NCBI GenBank assembly: GCA_004123355.1
Contig: SCHM01000002.1
Location: 2,294,001-2,358,000, forward strand
DNA: 64,000 bases
Direction of reading: 5' to 3'
From: Amphirosellinia nigrospora
Lineage: Eukaryota; Ascomycota; Sordariomycetes; Xylariales; Xylariaceae
Shown: one piece after another, positions 14,401 through 28,185 of the stretch
How the letters are laid out: each line of letters begins with the position of its first letter
How positions within the stretch are numbered: the stretch's first letter is position 1
Position numbers and translations under genes: made by a program
Notes under the pieces: model-generated
The model's input: the letters and a program-made list of their open reading frames with translations, nothing else
Databases searched by the model: none
What the model was told of the DNA's origin: nothing

Positions 14401-14729
14401 TGGTAACCACTCAAGCTGCCATCTATACGCAACGGGTTAGCATGCGTACACAGTTGTCTCGAGAAATGTAGCCCATGGCCGGAACACACCCTTGAACTTT
14501 TGGCTATATGTGAAAGCTATACGTCAGCATTTCAGAGTGCAGGATGACATAACGGGCAACAGCAAGTAGCACGAAACCGAATGTTTGCCAGCTCTTTGTT
14601 GATTCTCTTTTCTTCCAAATCCCTCGCCCGCGCATTTCTGAGATCGGCGATGAACTGGACAAGGCCGCGCATGTTGGAGTTATTGTTGCTCGACCGGCCG
14701 AGGAAGCCGGATGCTGCTGACGACGCCAT
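11431..14729 (-). CDS. APL3: AP-2 adaptor complex subunit alpha
   Basis: The large alpha subunit of the AP-2 clathrin adaptor, which selects cargo and binds phosphoinositides at the plasma membrane. Exons: 14729-14578, 14503-14490 (only 14 nt), 14422-14379, 14328-14039, 13984-13651, 13601-11647 and 11595-11431. The N-terminus reads MRGLVQFIADLRNAR, RINKELANIR, then KKKYVCKLLYIYI and DFGHLEAVNLIS, diagnostic of alpha adaptin. The trunk continues through RRKGLDLLYSMCD and FIKFVNLFPEIKPQ to EMPPFPERQSALL. A short hinge follows, then the two appendage parts (FEDGQLQVGVRSEYRGQ; KFMDPADLSADDFFKRWKQIGG). The last intron (11646-11596) is a multiple of three with no stop. Frame breaks lie near 13900, 13518, 12980, 12838, 12472 and 12303, most in short homopolymers and most fixed by one extra base. 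The protein otherwise looks fully conserved, so read error is more likely than decay. Confidence 0.93.
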
Positions 14730-15619
14730 GATCAAGATGTATGCGGCGGAGTTGGGATCGGAGTCGGTTTCGGTTTCCTAAGGGTCAGGTTGCTATTCCA
14801 CGCTCACGCTCGCACTCGCGTTCACCCACCAACACACGCACTCCCAATGAAAAGGTATATAATGGTCGAGAAAAGGGCTCGGGGAAGGTCTCTATCGTCC
14901 AATTCCAAGAGGTCCAGACAGCGCGCTCGGTTTTGCGCCTCTCATGGTAGGCCAGGTCAGGTCAGTCCACCAACATGATCAAGCCGGGGCCCGCCGAGTC
15001 GATCGTTCCGTTCGCGAAGTACGATGTAAGGGCCGAGCGGAGGAGGAGGAGCGTAGCGTAGGGGCTTTAGGTTTAAGGGGCCAGGGGTCGGTCGGTAGGG
15101 GTCGTTAACGGCCTGGGGACTGTATGTGTGTACTGTGGCCCAAGGGCGAATCTACCAAGTACGGCGGGCGAGAATTAGGCCGGCCTGCCTGCCTGGAGAA
15201 TGCTGTGATGGCAAGGGCTCGTACACGAAGGTGGAATAGTTGGCGGCCGAGCGATGCTTGAATAGTCCATGTAGCGAGGGAGCATAAAGCTTATTGGCGC
15301 TTCCTCGCTTCGTCCAGGTGCGAAGGCCTATTGCCGCTGTACCTACCACATAGGGAGGTACTGGTGGTACCGTGTAATTCTGTCTATTAATACTGTGCGG
15401 AGTATAGCCCGAGGTTTAAGGTTAATCCCGTGGTCCAAATCGCTATATGCGGTACACCACTATCGGTTGGATTGCTATCTCTTATCAGATAGCCAGGGGT
15501 ACTGATACCTACCTAGTGCGGTAGCTAGCTCCGACGTCACCATAACAGCTTTAGAAAGCTTTACTTTGTCCGACACTATCTGGATCATTATGTGACAAAC
15601 TTCCACGGAGCTTGGGAGG
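14730..15619. other. Divergent promoter region between AP-2 alpha and NDUFAF5
   Basis: About 890 bp separate two divergently transcribed housekeeping genes. The AP-2 side contains pyrimidine/purine-skewed repeats of cgctcacgctcgcactcgcg type (about 14800-14822) and a GC-rich patch at 15000-15110. No protein or RNA gene is evident. Shared regulatory DNA is inferred only from the arrangement. Confidence 0.45.
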
Positions 15620-16738
15620 ATGATTTTCGTGGCTCGCCGAACGCCTCAAATATGCCGACACACTTTTAGTTCTGGGCCATCGTCGACCATTGCGCGCTGG
15701 ACGCGGCGGTTCTATGCCGTCCAAGCCCGGCGCCGCCAGCCCATCAAGTCTTCAACCGGCGCATAAAGTGGTTGCAGAAGGAGCGCGCTGCTCGCCATGT
15801 CGAAGATAGCCGCACCGCCGATTATTTGAGGGATGAAGTTGCCATCCGTGTTTGCGAGAGACTGCTGGTGGGTAATAATTCGTCCTTATTCCAGCCAACT
15901 CTAAACCAATGACCAATGAAGGACATCAAACGCCGCTATCCTCGTGTGCTTGATTTCGGTGCCAATTCGTGCAACATTGCGAGGGCCTTAACGCGCGAGA
16001 ACCCCGACCCGAACCCGGAAACGCCCATCTCGGATCCAATTGCGAAAAAGATAGATCATCTGTTAGCCATCGATGCGTCCGAAACGATGCTTTACCGTGA
16101 TGCAGACCTCGAATTCAACAAACAGATCAATATGACGAGGGAAGTTCTTGCCAATGAGGAGACTCTTCCCTACGACGCCAACACGTTCGACCTAGTTCTT
16201 AGCTCTCTGAGCATGCATTGGATAAATGATCTGCCCGGCGTGCTCGCGCAGATCAACAACGTCCTAAAGCCCGACTGTGCGTTCATTGGCGCCATGCTTG
16301 GAGGCGACACTCTCTACGAGCTTCGAGCATCGCTTCAGCTAGCCGAACAGGAAAGGGGTGGTATGTCGCCTCACGTCTCGCCACTAGCTGATGTGCGCGA
16401 CGTCGGTGGGCTGCTTGGAAAAGCAGGCTTCAAGATGTTGACGGTGGATGTAGATGACATCATCGTAGACTATCCAGATAGCTTCGCCCTGATGCAGGAT
16501 TACAGGCTATGGGCGAGAATAACGCCGTCCTAGGCAGAGAAATGGGTCCTATTCAGAGGGATGTGCTGTTAGCCACCGACGCAATATACCGCGAGCTTCA
16601 CGGCAATGAGGATGGCTCATTACCAGCAACCTTCCGTCTGATTCATATGATTGGATGGAAAGAGTCGAAAGACCAAGCTCAGCCGCTACCCGCGGAAGTG
16701 GTGAGATCAATTTGAAAGACATCTTAGAGAACAACTAA
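15620..16738 (+). CDS. NDUFAF5: Mitochondrial complex I assembly factor 5 (methyltransferase-fold)
   Basis: Exon 1 is 15620-15867, a 54-nt GT-AG intron follows, and exon 2 is 15922-16738. The N-terminus (MIFVARRTPQICRHTFSS and onward) is basic, rich in Ser/Thr/Arg and free of acidic residues, a good mitochondrial presequence. The mature part has WLQKERAA, then SAM-fold motif I VLDFGANSCNIARAL, LLAIDASETML, and LPYDANTFDLVLSSLSMHWINDLPG-type sequence, a signature of NDUFAF5. In animals this protein hydroxylates an arginine of complex I subunit NDUFS7 in the matrix. The frame breaks near 15740, at about 16501 (GATTAC) and at about 16689 (CCC); one missing base explains the latter two, after which the C-terminus reads to the TAA at 16736-16738. 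The start was chosen because its frame encodes the presequence. Confidence 0.9.
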
Positions 16739-18645
16739 ATCTCCAGGTTACCAAAATAGTTGTTGAATGCCGAGTGCCAGCCACAACTTTATTACGCGTC
16801 TCCATATCAGGTTCAGTGCTTGGAGGTCATGTTTTATACTGCCCGGATTAGTGCCTCTTGAAACTTTATTGCGAACCATCTCAGCTGTTGAGACGCAATC
16901 AACATGGAGATGCTTGCGGCATGGGTAGGCAGCTGAAATGATTATTAACGACATATCAGATTACATATAAATATACATTCGTACATGTAGGAATTTTGTA
17001 TGCTCATAGTTGTTATGCAAGCTTAATACCTGCTGGGCCTCGTTTCAGAATGTAGGTACGTAGCGAGCTGTGTCTTCTCGGTAGAGCTAGACTAGGTAAC
17101 AATAGATTGGTAACCTGAGTAGCGGATGGTCTGAAGCGAGCATCTTAGACATGAAATTAATATCCCTCGTACAAACTGCTATGTCCACACCTAACCAATC
17201 ATCAGTAATAGTAGTTTAGTTGACATAATAGCTCCTCTTTCCATTACTATCTCCTTGTTATTCCTCTTTTTCATATACCCACGCACAGAGATCCAACGGA
17301 CTATCCTTGAGCTTATCACTGAGGCTACTGATATCTACGGTATATCAACAAATACCTCGCATCTACAAGTTACAGCCATGACTTCAAAGCCCACCTCCTA
17401 CACTACATGGCAACAAAGGCAAGAAAGCACAAACCCGTAGACTCACTGATAATTAACAACTTGCCAAGCTCAGGATGATATTAAACCTTGGGAGATACTA
17501 ATGAGCCGAGATACATAAGTGGGCAAGCATGTCTAACATGCCAGACAAAACTACCACTGATAGCTTCACTGATTTACAACCAACTGAGAACTATCATGTT
17601 TAAGATGAGTATTTCACGATCAATATACGGGAAGAAACATCCAGCCTACATTATACAATGTTTGTCCTCCTATTCTACGCGTGAAACGAAAGGGATGCTT
17701 TCTCCGCGTAACGAACGGCGCTGATAGGAGGCAAGGTAGATAGGAACTACAGTGTCTTGGAACCCAAGCAATACTACATTGTAATCAAAACGCATATCTA
17801 TGCGTCATTGAGATATTCCCTCTAATCAAAGAGTTTCAAAACTTTATACGTAACAGGATACTCGACTTCCTCGTCAGTTGCCCAGTAGGTATGCTTTTAC
17901 AATTCAATTGACCTTGAGGCGCCAACAGATGATTCCCAGTCATGTAGGCAATAAGACGATCAGATTTTCTACCTAGGGATAGATAAACGTAGATCATCGC
18001 CTCAAGACCTACACGAGAACTTCTCAGTCCCATTAACGTTGCTAAGGGGTCATGGATCGCCTTCACTCCGATGGCAGGGCTCGTAAAGTAAAGATTCGGG
18101 CAGCTTTTCAAGGTCTGTCTATAATGCATATCGAAAGCTATATTTTTCTCCCTTTCAATCAGTCTGCTAAGTATGCCGTGCGTGGAGGGTTAACTGCTAG
18201 CGATCACTCCGATGCTAACATGCATGGTATACATCGCCTACGCAACAATACACAACAAAATCCACGTTTCCCATGATGCTTTTGAATACAACGAGAGCTA
18301 TATCATAACATTTCAAAGTTAGAGGCTATCAAGGGCGCAAGACTACTGCGTAAGTACGTAACTACCTAGGTCGGCAAGCAGACATTCAAGCAGCGTACAT
18401 ACTCCTCAACTCTGGCATTGACATACCCTGAGTCTGCTCATACGATTACTTACGATCTATCATTCCCTTACCTTCTATCGTGATCCAAGTTGGTTCCGCG
18501 CTGTAAATTACTTTTTTGGTCCAGCCTCCAGAGGCAACCCCCATAATACTGCGTACTATAGAAAACAACAATCATTTCACGTTAGTGCCCCCCGGTGGCA
18601 ATAATAATTTTTTAGCAATGCCGATATCTAGCGCGAACACGCTGT
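16739..18645. other. Intergenic, no feature seen
   Basis: The 1.9 kb lies between the convergent ends of NDUFAF5 and ARPC5. Only short, low-quality open frames occur. I see no RNA gene or repeat. Confidence 0.5.
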
Positions 18646-19598
18646 CTACACTTTGCGCCAGTCGGTCATGCAGCGCTGTATCGATCCCAGTCCGGCAACG
18701 TCGACAACCTTCTCATGCCAGCTCAGCAGCACGCTCATACCCGCACCGGTCGACTCGTTTGCTGCACCCGGTCTATTTCCAATCTGACTAAACCCCGTGG
18801 CTTGAGGTGTGAGGTTTCGTGTGGGCGTTCGGCCGCCTCCACTCGACGCACTACCACCCGCCATTCCTTTGTATCTGATCCAAAGGGTTAGTAAGTTGTG
18901 CGCTGTACAGCGATCATGATGTTGATAATAATAAATAATAAGCCGGGTGGCGAGCAAGGCAAACTGACAAGTACTTCATCAACACGTCCACCAGCTCGCT
19001 ACCGCCGTCGGAGTCGTAGATCCGCTGTAGCATCGGCGTCATCTCACTCGCCTTGATGGATTGCAGGACCTCGATGACGGTCTGCAGATGTGCGTCCTGC
19101 ATTACATCGTTAGCATTGCCTCGCAGCATCTGTGGGTGCCTAATGTCATCCGGCAGCAGCAGCAGCATCGCCGTCCCCTGAGCCTGCGTCTGGCCTCCTG
19201 CAGTCGTCTCCATGCTCATTTTACATCAACTTCACCGCTCTTGCCCCCCGGCTAGTCGTAGTGTGCATATACATCCACGCTCACCGCTCTTCCACCGTCG
19301 CACCCGGCACGACCGCGCGCCGAGATGTCACAGATAGACATACCTTTGCCACCTCACTGCCGTTATAGACAGGGTTTTCTAGGCACCCGCGCAGAGCGCC
19401 CTCGGCATCGCCGCCCCGCAACAATTGACGGACCTGGCCGTTGAGCCCTCGCACATCGGCCTCGCTAGCCTCGGGTAGTGGTGGGTGTAGCGTGGAAGTA
19501 TCGAAGTTCTGTGATGAGTCGGGGTCGAGGGCGTCGATGTTGATGGTACGCCACGCATCGCTGAGCGATGAGGATGTGTGCTGCTGGATGACCGACAT
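18646..19598 (-). CDS. ARC15: Arp2/3 complex subunit 5 (p16-Arc)
   Basis: Three exons, 19598-19344, 19096-18969 and 18874-18646, give an unbroken 203-residue protein. Introns are 247 and 94 nt with GT-AG ends. The N-terminus has WRTINIDALDPDSSQNFD, then VRQLLRGGDAEGALRGCLENP and LQTVIEVLQSIKASEM. The C-terminus is LLSWHEKVVDVAGLGSIQRCM, followed by a DWRKV end. These are the hallmark segments of ARPC5, the smallest subunit of the seven-protein complex that nucleates branched actin at cortical patches and endocytic sites. The protein is longer than the ~150 residues of animal p16 because of a Gly/Ser/Thr-rich insert (GGSASSGGGRTPTRN) before the last helix, common in filamentous fungi as I recall. 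Its neighbour AP-2 alpha also works in endocytosis, but linkage may be chance. Confidence 0.95.
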
Positions 19599-22500
19599 CT
19601 TGCTATATTGAACGGGGTCAAGATAACTTCTCGTGTGGTGTGCTCGAAGGAGGCGGTAAAGACGACTGCAGCAAGGCTGTGGGGGGAGATCGATTAGGTT
19701 GGGGTCGATGTAATAAGACGTTGCTGTGTGGGCGGGGCGGCCCAAAACACTGTCGGCGCTTTGCAATCTCGTTGTCGTTGTCGCAGTCGTTGCTGCTGCC
19801 AGAGGCGGAGAGGGTTGGGAAGTTAATTAATCTGAGATGGGGCGATGCTTGTGATTGAACGTTGAAGTTGAGGTACGCTGGCTAGAGCAGCAGCTAATAG
19901 TTAGTGGTGGTGGTGAGGTGGTGGGGACCACTGACGTTGCTCAGATCTGGCGGGGCAGAGCTGGGATGACTAGTGTGGCGTAACAATGGTGGCTCACGTA
20001 CATACATTTAAATGACATGCAATAACCTACATTCATCATTGCTCACCGTCGCAATGATGTCTGTTCAACTAGTAAAAGTTTTTATAAGACCATGTGAAAA
20101 GTATAATTAGATTTTAGTTCAATCATCCAAGCTCGTTGCCGTATCCGGCTTCCATCTCGAAATTGCTACATTTCACCACTTCCCCTTATCCGGCCAATGC
20201 TACCCGGGAACCGAATTGCTGTCGGTTACCGGCCATGCAAGCAAACATTCTGGACACTCGTTGCCAAATAACTGTCAAGGTAATGCTATTTGCTCTGCTC
20301 TGACGTTACCTATTGAAATTGATATCCTGTGGGGTATTCATATAATTGATTATCACAGCAACACCTGCACCAAGGGCTACTATTTGTACCATAGAATAAA
20401 AAAGGCCAAGTGTCAATTCATATAGTATAATCAACTACCTCCTCCTAGTCACAGTATAGCACATAGAAGCATGAAGATACTCGTGCAGTATTCATATATA
20501 AACCATTGTGTTGGCATCAACATGTCAACCCTAGAATGATCTGCGTTTGTCTCTGGAGAGCGTGGACAGCAATGTGTGCTTTAATGTCTTCGTGTTATAT
20601 TGATCTAGGTCTAAGAATGATGTTTTCATGGAGATAGTGATTGAATTTTCATTCTCTGCCAATGCTTCTCATACTCTTTCTACTCTCTTTCGCTCCGGTC
20701 CAATGTTAACAAGCAGATAAAAGAAGATACAATATAGTGATTTATCTCGTCGAGTTTCAAGCCGTGCTATGATACTAGTCTGTATTAAAATGGGTTATTT
20801 CATATATCTATTAGTAAAAGACAACAGTTCTAACTCTGAGTTTCCCGCTCTATCATAATCACGTACAATACACTATATCTCAGCTCCCATAAAAGAAAGT
20901 AGAAATATGCTGATGGGCTATAAGTGAACTGTTCCTAAGGTTACTCGAGTAAGCTGTTCAAATTAAGTTGCTTGTCATATGCATACCAGGTCCAGTGATG
21001 ACTTAACCTGCAATCCTGCCTAGGAACAATTATCATATCGTGTCCCACGCGCATAAATGGAAGTCGCATAAGCTTCCAGTCAGGATTTCGTCAAAGGAGC
21101 CGAGTATGACATGGATGGATGCACCAGTCTTGCTTGAAGGGCCCTTGAACGCCGACGTAGGCTAGTCTTGGCTATACACATATTATTATTTGTTTTGCAG
21201 CAGCAGTTTTATCGCTCCCTTGACAATAGCATTGACGAACATCATTCTAAGGAACAACACACACATATGCACATATGCGGGGGGCCGGTGTAGTTGGCGA
21301 TAGTGATAGATTCATAGGTGGACTATGGTCCACATGATATTTTGACTTGAAACGAAAGCGTTCATCATGTGATATTATCATGGCTACATAGTATTCTATC
21401 CAACATAGGTAGTCGCCGAACTATGATGAGCCGCAAGTACGGAGATGCCACGTGTTGCCGTTGGTCGGCAGAGGCGACAGCTCAGACCACCTGTCCATGA
21501 AACTTTTTCAGGGTCCTAACCCAAAGGAATAGCACGGATGGTTCGGATTTGTGAGGCGAAAGTAGTAGGTGGCTGGTAAAATGATAGAGATCCTAGTCGC
21601 GCGATTTGGATGTGGGTCGATAATGACAGAAGAATCTATCCTAAGCCAGGCTGCTGGGAATTTAGGGTCGGGGAGGCCATGTGTGGGATATGAAATGACG
21701 TCCGAGCGATCGGACCGAAGACAGCTTCGGCAGTTCGAATTTGCACTACTTGGGTAGGGATGACGAGGCTGCGCTTGAGAATGTATTTGGGATCCTGGTT
21801 GAGGCTCACTGAGGCTACCAGCTAGTGTACTAATTAACCATAAAAAAATGTCTTCAAGTCCTACTACTGACTCGGACATGCTTCAATTCATGCGGTGAGC
21901 TGAAAGGATGATGCCGTGTGTTGTGCCCGCGCTATTGGAGTGGAGTGGGCAGACGTTGACAGCTCAAGGCATGGGACTATCCTAGTAGAGACTCGGCGAT
22001 GGCCTCAATGCGTCTGTTCACCCGTACCTAAATAGTTTACCAAGATCATGGTTGATAGTGAAGGGTAGGGTACCGAGGGCTCGGTCGCACACTAGCTTGC
22101 TGTCATTGCGCAAGGCTTACCTTGATGGCTGACAAGGTAAAGGGTCTCATTCTGGTCTGAGTTTATTGAAAAATCATTTTGGTTTTCCGACCAGGTATCT
22201 CAGACTAGAAAAATTTTCTGTCTGTAAACAGCTCGAGATAATCGAAAATGGTTCAAGACAACTGTCAGACGGAACCCTTCCCCGGAACGTGAGCTCTTGG
22301 ACTAGCCTTTAAGCAAAAGGATGCGTTTCATCCTTGCATACTCGCTTCGCTACCCTGTCGGTTGAGCCGGCCGTCAGAATTCTTGGCCATGACATGGGTT
22401 AAAATATTCGAGGTGCCATGCACAACACCGCGATCTCATGGTCTTGGTACTACATCACCTGAAAGACTGTGTATATGATTGTAAAAATAACATAGCCAGT

Positions 22501-23451
22501 CTTGAATTATCACATTATCATCTATAGTTCCTTTTTATGACTTACTTCAGACGTTGAAGGTTGTATACTGTAAATACCTGAGCTATGGCATTTCAAACGA
22601 GGATCCATATGCCCGGGAGAATTTGACCGATAGGGAAACATTCTGGAATTCTTGCCAGTGGGTCTGACCATTTCGAGGTAAGCCGTACCTGTCCAACAAG
22701 ACTCCACTACTGTAGCATCAATGGGATGTTAATTGTTTCTGCTGTCACTGAGTACAGTGAACAACAGTTGTTCATTCAAGTCAGCCATGTACAAAGACCC
22801 AGCTTCAAGGGTAGGTTTAGGTAATATATGTTCTATCAAGAGTGACTACACGTATCCCTACTCTACTTTGTCCTCTTCTGTAAATAGCTAGTTAAGGGGA
22901 ACTAACGAGTAACTGTTGCCAATCACCCTTGTTCTCCAAATGCGGCTCACCAGCGACCCAACGTTCTGGATGATGGTGGAGCCGGAGAGGTTCCACAAGC
23001 ACCAGGGGAAGATGCAGATGGCTAGAACTGCTCTCGGCTGTTCATGTGTACCTTAGTTGATCTGCAACATGCATATCTAGTCTTTGTCTTTACCATGGGG
23101 GCTTACAATAGTTGTCATAGGATTTTTTCTTTTTGCCGAACACCACCAGAAGGGTGGATCCATATCCCTTGAGAATGGTTTATATTCCTGTACACTGACG
23201 TATCATTTGTGGTAAGCTATCTTTGGCATTAGGAGGTTACGGCCGTGAAAGAGGAGAAAAGGTATTACTGTATGTGAGGAACATGGGTCATGATTGGGCC
23301 TAAGAAAGCAATTTCTTAGTCTTGTTCGTCTGAATGATAGGTTTTGTAGATGAAAACATATCATCCAATATTTCCATCAAGGCACTTTATATTAACACAA
23401 GGCGAATTGTACGATATTCAATATCTTTATTCTAGCTTGCTATCGAAGCCA

Positions 23452-23454
<3 letters not shown>

Positions 23455-23482
<28 letters not shown>
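23455..23482 (+). repeat. Poly-T run of 28
   Basis: An uninterrupted run of 28 T follows gccaccc. Such a run may be the tail of a reversed retroposon, a simple repeat or an assembly artefact; I see no target duplication or flanking element that would decide. Confidence 0.8.
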
Positions 23483-26400
23483 CTAAATGAAGAGGTTTAG
23501 TGATTGACTAATTAGTATTGAACCTCAACTCTTCTTCTCTTTAGCTGTGATGACCTATCCATCTACTGTATGACCAATGCTCCAGTGATTGATGAATAGA
23601 AAGCGGTGAAGCTTAGCATAGGCCTAATACGAGATCAGATATTTCGTTTCATTTCTTTTCATTTTGCCTCTCATAAGACGTTTGAGTCAGTGCCCGTGGC
23701 TGGCAAGACAATAAACGCGGTCCACTGATTAAAGTCGACATTGTTGCTCTTACGTTGTCTGGCCCTAGTGCGCACGTCGAGGGTTTCCTTATACAGGGAT
23801 ATACGGTAGTTATTTGTAGTTACTACTGTATTACGAGTTGTCATTATTCCTTCGAATGTCTACAACCTTACGTAACTATGTTCTAGTCAGGGTGGGGTGA
23901 CAATAGGTAGGTTATATGCTTCGAGTCGATAGGTCATCTTGAAGTGTACTAGCATGAGTAATTCCTGGCATCTGCATCATCACCTACCAAACGGTTCAAA
24001 GCACTGGATCCTAGGATGTCAGGTCTTGGAACAGCATTTGAAGTCTTCGAACGACTTCGCGAATATAAGGTGGTAGTGGATAGATCGCCCGTATTTCATT
24101 GGATCCAAAGCGGGCTCCTTTGCGGCTCTGGTGGCTTTTTACCCGTTCCATGAGCTCGGGATCCGTTCCGCGCCTTAGTCGGATACTGTGTGTGGGATTA
24201 ATAGGGATTGTTACCCTTTCTGAAATGTTGAATGGTTTCGGCCCCTGCTTTTGCCACATGGTTGCTAGGTCGACCTTGGGGCTGATGGGTCCATGCTATC
24301 CCGGCTCAAGCTTTTCCTGTCAACTACCATAGTTGGTAAGCTGTCCCGTATCGAGTTAGTGTGCCCCTGGAGCTTGTAGCTTTCCAACACCAAGATGGCA
24401 CTAAGGAGGTATGGTTTAACATAGTGTAGAACAAATTTAGACACTGAGTGTGGTGCGAAATACATCCAGAGAGTAAAGGGTCATATTCGGCCTGTTTAGC
24501 TACGGACTGAACGAGAAATTCGTGGCTGGCCGGGATTATCTGCGCTACGACGAACTCTAGCCACAGGGTTTCAATGCACTAGTCTAGGACAAGGTATCGC
24601 CGTGGAAGATTTATTGTGTGGTGGTTGGTTACGAGTACGAATACACATATATGGTGTGTGATAGGTGACGTGTAAGATAATTCAGTGTCTGAGAACAACA
24701 TGAATCTACCAGACAATCTCCAGCAAGCCAGAAGCTAAACAGATTGCTGCGACTTCGCGGAAGCCCGGCACAAATTTGTTTGACTGACGCTTTCAGTACC
24801 AGCCAGTTGAATTTGCAACCGTCATCTGTGGCTGGTACCTTTTTTTGACTAATTTTTTTTTACAAGGATGGCGTTGTTAGCGTCTTACGACAGAAGAAAG
24901 ATTGAAAGGCCGGCTTATTTCCGTGTAAGTAAACGCACTGATGTTCACGCATAGACAGACCACAGGTCATAATGCTGGTTGCTGTCATTAGTGGGCGCTT
25001 TGATCTCTAACTCCTTAGCTGAAGCCAGAAAGCCAAGAAGCCCATCGCTATTATATGATCGTGGTCTGGTAGAAGTGGAGAACCATGTGGTCAACAAACT
25101 GGAAAGGTGGGCTGCCCGTATACCTACACTAGAGACGATACCCTTTCATTATGTCATGGCATAGGGGACTCGATAATTCCTCACGAGTTTTTGAAGGATC
25201 CACCCTTGTCTAAAAACATCACAAAGCACTAGTGTACAGTATTGCATTTCGTTGTTTCCGGGAAATTCGACCGATTGAATGAAGCGTGGGATGTTGCCAT
25301 GGGGGAAGAATTTTAGTTACACAACACAATGTACACGAAGTTATACTATTTGGGTACCTACTCAAGGATACTATGTACTGATACATTACTAAGCCTCTAC
25401 ATTTTACGACAAGTCCCTACTTATAGTGCACTTGGGCTTACACTATACGTGTGTATAATTTATATAGTCATCTACTCTAGGTAGATGCACAGGTGAGCGG
25501 TTTGGGTATAGCATATAAGTACCTACCTGTTGACGACTATGCATGTGTGAGGATGACATATACATTGAATCCAACGACCGGCACCTCGGACCTAAGGATC
25601 TACCGTATTCTACCACCACTCAGGAAAAGGGGTTATCTAAGAAACGGAGGAGAGTTGTCAGCATGGGCAATCTGAAACAGCCCGCCTTTCTACCTGCTAT
25701 GGTAGGGAGGTGTTATATGGCGGGACCCCTGACCGAGCATCTTTTTAGCGTCCTTCTAGAAGATCGACAGAACACTTCGGCGATTGCTTGACGTACTACC
25801 AAAAAGGACTAGAGTACGCAGATACAACACGAATGGAATAAGTACTAGTACCACGTACGTCTGTACGCTACAGACGAACCGAGTACTGACATAGACGTAT
25901 GTGTACACATATATCGACCGACCTCACGTTGCGCACGGGCGCCTATCGAGATACACGTTGCTGTGGTTTATCGTTTGTATCCGCTCGGTACTTCTGAAAT
26001 GTGTTTCACTGCAAACACGAGAGGCGCAAAGCAAGCGAAGGCGCAAACTCGTGCTGTCGTGTCGATACTTGGAAACAGGGTAAATAGGTCACGCTGATAC
26101 CCCATGCTCTCGAGTTTTCATCTCACGACGTAGGAAATCTTGTTGTCCCTTGTTTAGTAACTCTTACACCTGGTCACGTTCATGGGTCGGAGGCCATCTT
26201 CGACCCTTCCCCTCGTCCTTTAGTGCGTGCTGTATGCATCACGACGTCACCTGTGAGTTGTCGTCAACATTAGGCGAAAACGGACTACAAGACGATTTTT
26301 TAATGCCCAAGTGGTCGCATGAAACTCGACCCTTACAGACTACTCGCCTACGAGCTGAACAGTCTTGACAATACAGCGGGCATGCTTAATATGTCTGAGT

Positions 26401-28077
26401 CATGCGAAGCTAAGCTAATACATAGTATTATGGCCTTTGACCAGTGCTTTGGTTGACCTCGTAGCCACATGTTGGATACTGAGCCTTGGCAGAGAGAAGT
26501 CGAGACCAATGGCTCATTTAGTTCTGGATGGCGTGTACCCGCCTACGCTTTCAGCCAAGAGTACTCCGGAATCAATATAGGCGGGGGTGGAAAACAAGCA
26601 CCCGAGACCTATACTCTGTATGCCGTACGTGAACAATAAGACTAAATTGTCGTGCAGCACGAAGTGCCGAGCTGCAGGATCAGCTGATGAGGACTCGCGG
26701 TGCACCCCAGGATCTTAGCCTCGGATGTTCAGTCAATCGGAAGCGCGGCGAATCATTGTACTATGTCAACACGAGGGCGTATTTCGGAAGCGCTGTAATC
26801 CATCATCGGTCTCCTCGTGAGGTTGGACATCTTCCAACGAAGTCAACGAACATGGATCTGAGCGGGTGGAATGTTAAAAGCCCCGAATCGTTCCGCCGTG
26901 CGCGTCTGCCTCAGCCATGCCTGTTATTTACGCCAATCTATTGCTTTCTTTACTGCTATGGGTGGGCGAGATCCTGGTGACGCTTCTCAGACGGTTGAGG
27001 TAATAGGATACGCCAAAGTTCCGTGCCCTACCAATTGCATGGTCAGGCCTACGACGGAGCAACTGACTGGTCGAGCCGTAGTCGTCATGTTGTTGTGGCT
27101 GTCCCGGCCTGACGGGACCACCGATCTGGCATTGCCTCTAATTTCAGCGAAAATCGAGCCAGTTTCCGATAGGGCTAGATTGACAATCGAGATAATACTG
27201 TACGACGAGGCGATAGTACACTACCTACTAAGTGTGAGCAAAACATGGGTACACTAATACATCCGAGGCAGCTTTGAACCTCGTCGAGGGTATCCTAAGA
27301 ATAGCCAACGGCGGTTTGGACTCAGCAGCAAAAGTAATGCGCCGCCTTACACAACTCGGTTTTTCTTTCTTCGCTGCTCACGCGATGTTAGGGGCGCTAA
27401 TGACGATGGCTGTTCCCGCAACAACGCATGTCACTTCGCAGATGGCCAGGTATTTGTCAGTTTCTTAAGCTTAGTACATGCAGTCCTGGTACAGCTCAGT
27501 ATGAGTCAACCTCTTTGCATCGGACGGAGGATATAGTGACATGTAAATTTCTGGGGCAGGGCTACACCACGTGGTGAGCTTGTAGTGTGCCGTCGAATGG
27601 TAGGTCTCCCAACCCAATGTTTTTCTATGGCGCTACGAACGCATAGGTATCGAGGAACAAACAATACCTACCAACAGGGACATCGAAACATCGAACCCTA
27701 ATAGCCTGGCTGGGGTTTCGGGGTACTGGTTGTGGGGTATTAGCACGGCACGGGCTTGTTTAGAGGTGGCCTAGGTAGGCCTATATTTTTTCACCATACT
27801 ACTAGGTAGGTAATCGCCTCTCCACTATTGGATCTCATATATCCTCAACAACTTGCTCAACCCTATAATACACAGAACTCCAGAGCGTAGAGAGAATATG
27901 GCGTATGCTTAAATGATGTTGATGTAGGCGCACTCAAGTTTTGTAGGAGAATTGACTTTAATTCTACCTACTGTAGAGACTACCTAGTTCCTGAGTTGAT
28001 GCTTAACTTGGCAGGCCGCAACTTAGCGTGGCTGATACGCGTGGAAGCACAGATTCGGGGATAAGCGGCAGATAGAG

Positions 28078-28185
28078 CTATCGCTTTTTGTTAGCTGACC
28101 AGACATTCCAGACAAGCAAAAATACCGTGCTCAGCAAGATCAAAGCGAGCATTAAAAAAAAGAAGGTAACTCTCCGGGCCGTCAT
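28078..28185 (-). CDS. Possible small membrane protein (35 residues)
   Basis: A short frame from ATG (28185-28183) to TAG (28080-28078). It encodes a basic start (MTARRVTF), about 22 hydrophobic residues (FFFLMLALILLSTVFLLVW) and a basic end (SANKKR). The pattern suits a single membrane helix with positive flanks. It could equally be the last exon of a larger gene or chance. There is no recognised family and no supporting promoter signal. Confidence 0.2.
   Translation of the reverse strand: MTARRVTFFFLMLALILLSTVFLLVWNVWSANKKR

Noticed and set aside
26687-27468. Several plus-strand frames of 60-130 codons
   Set aside because: They overlap in different frames, lack conserved motifs and have no plausible splice sites linking them.
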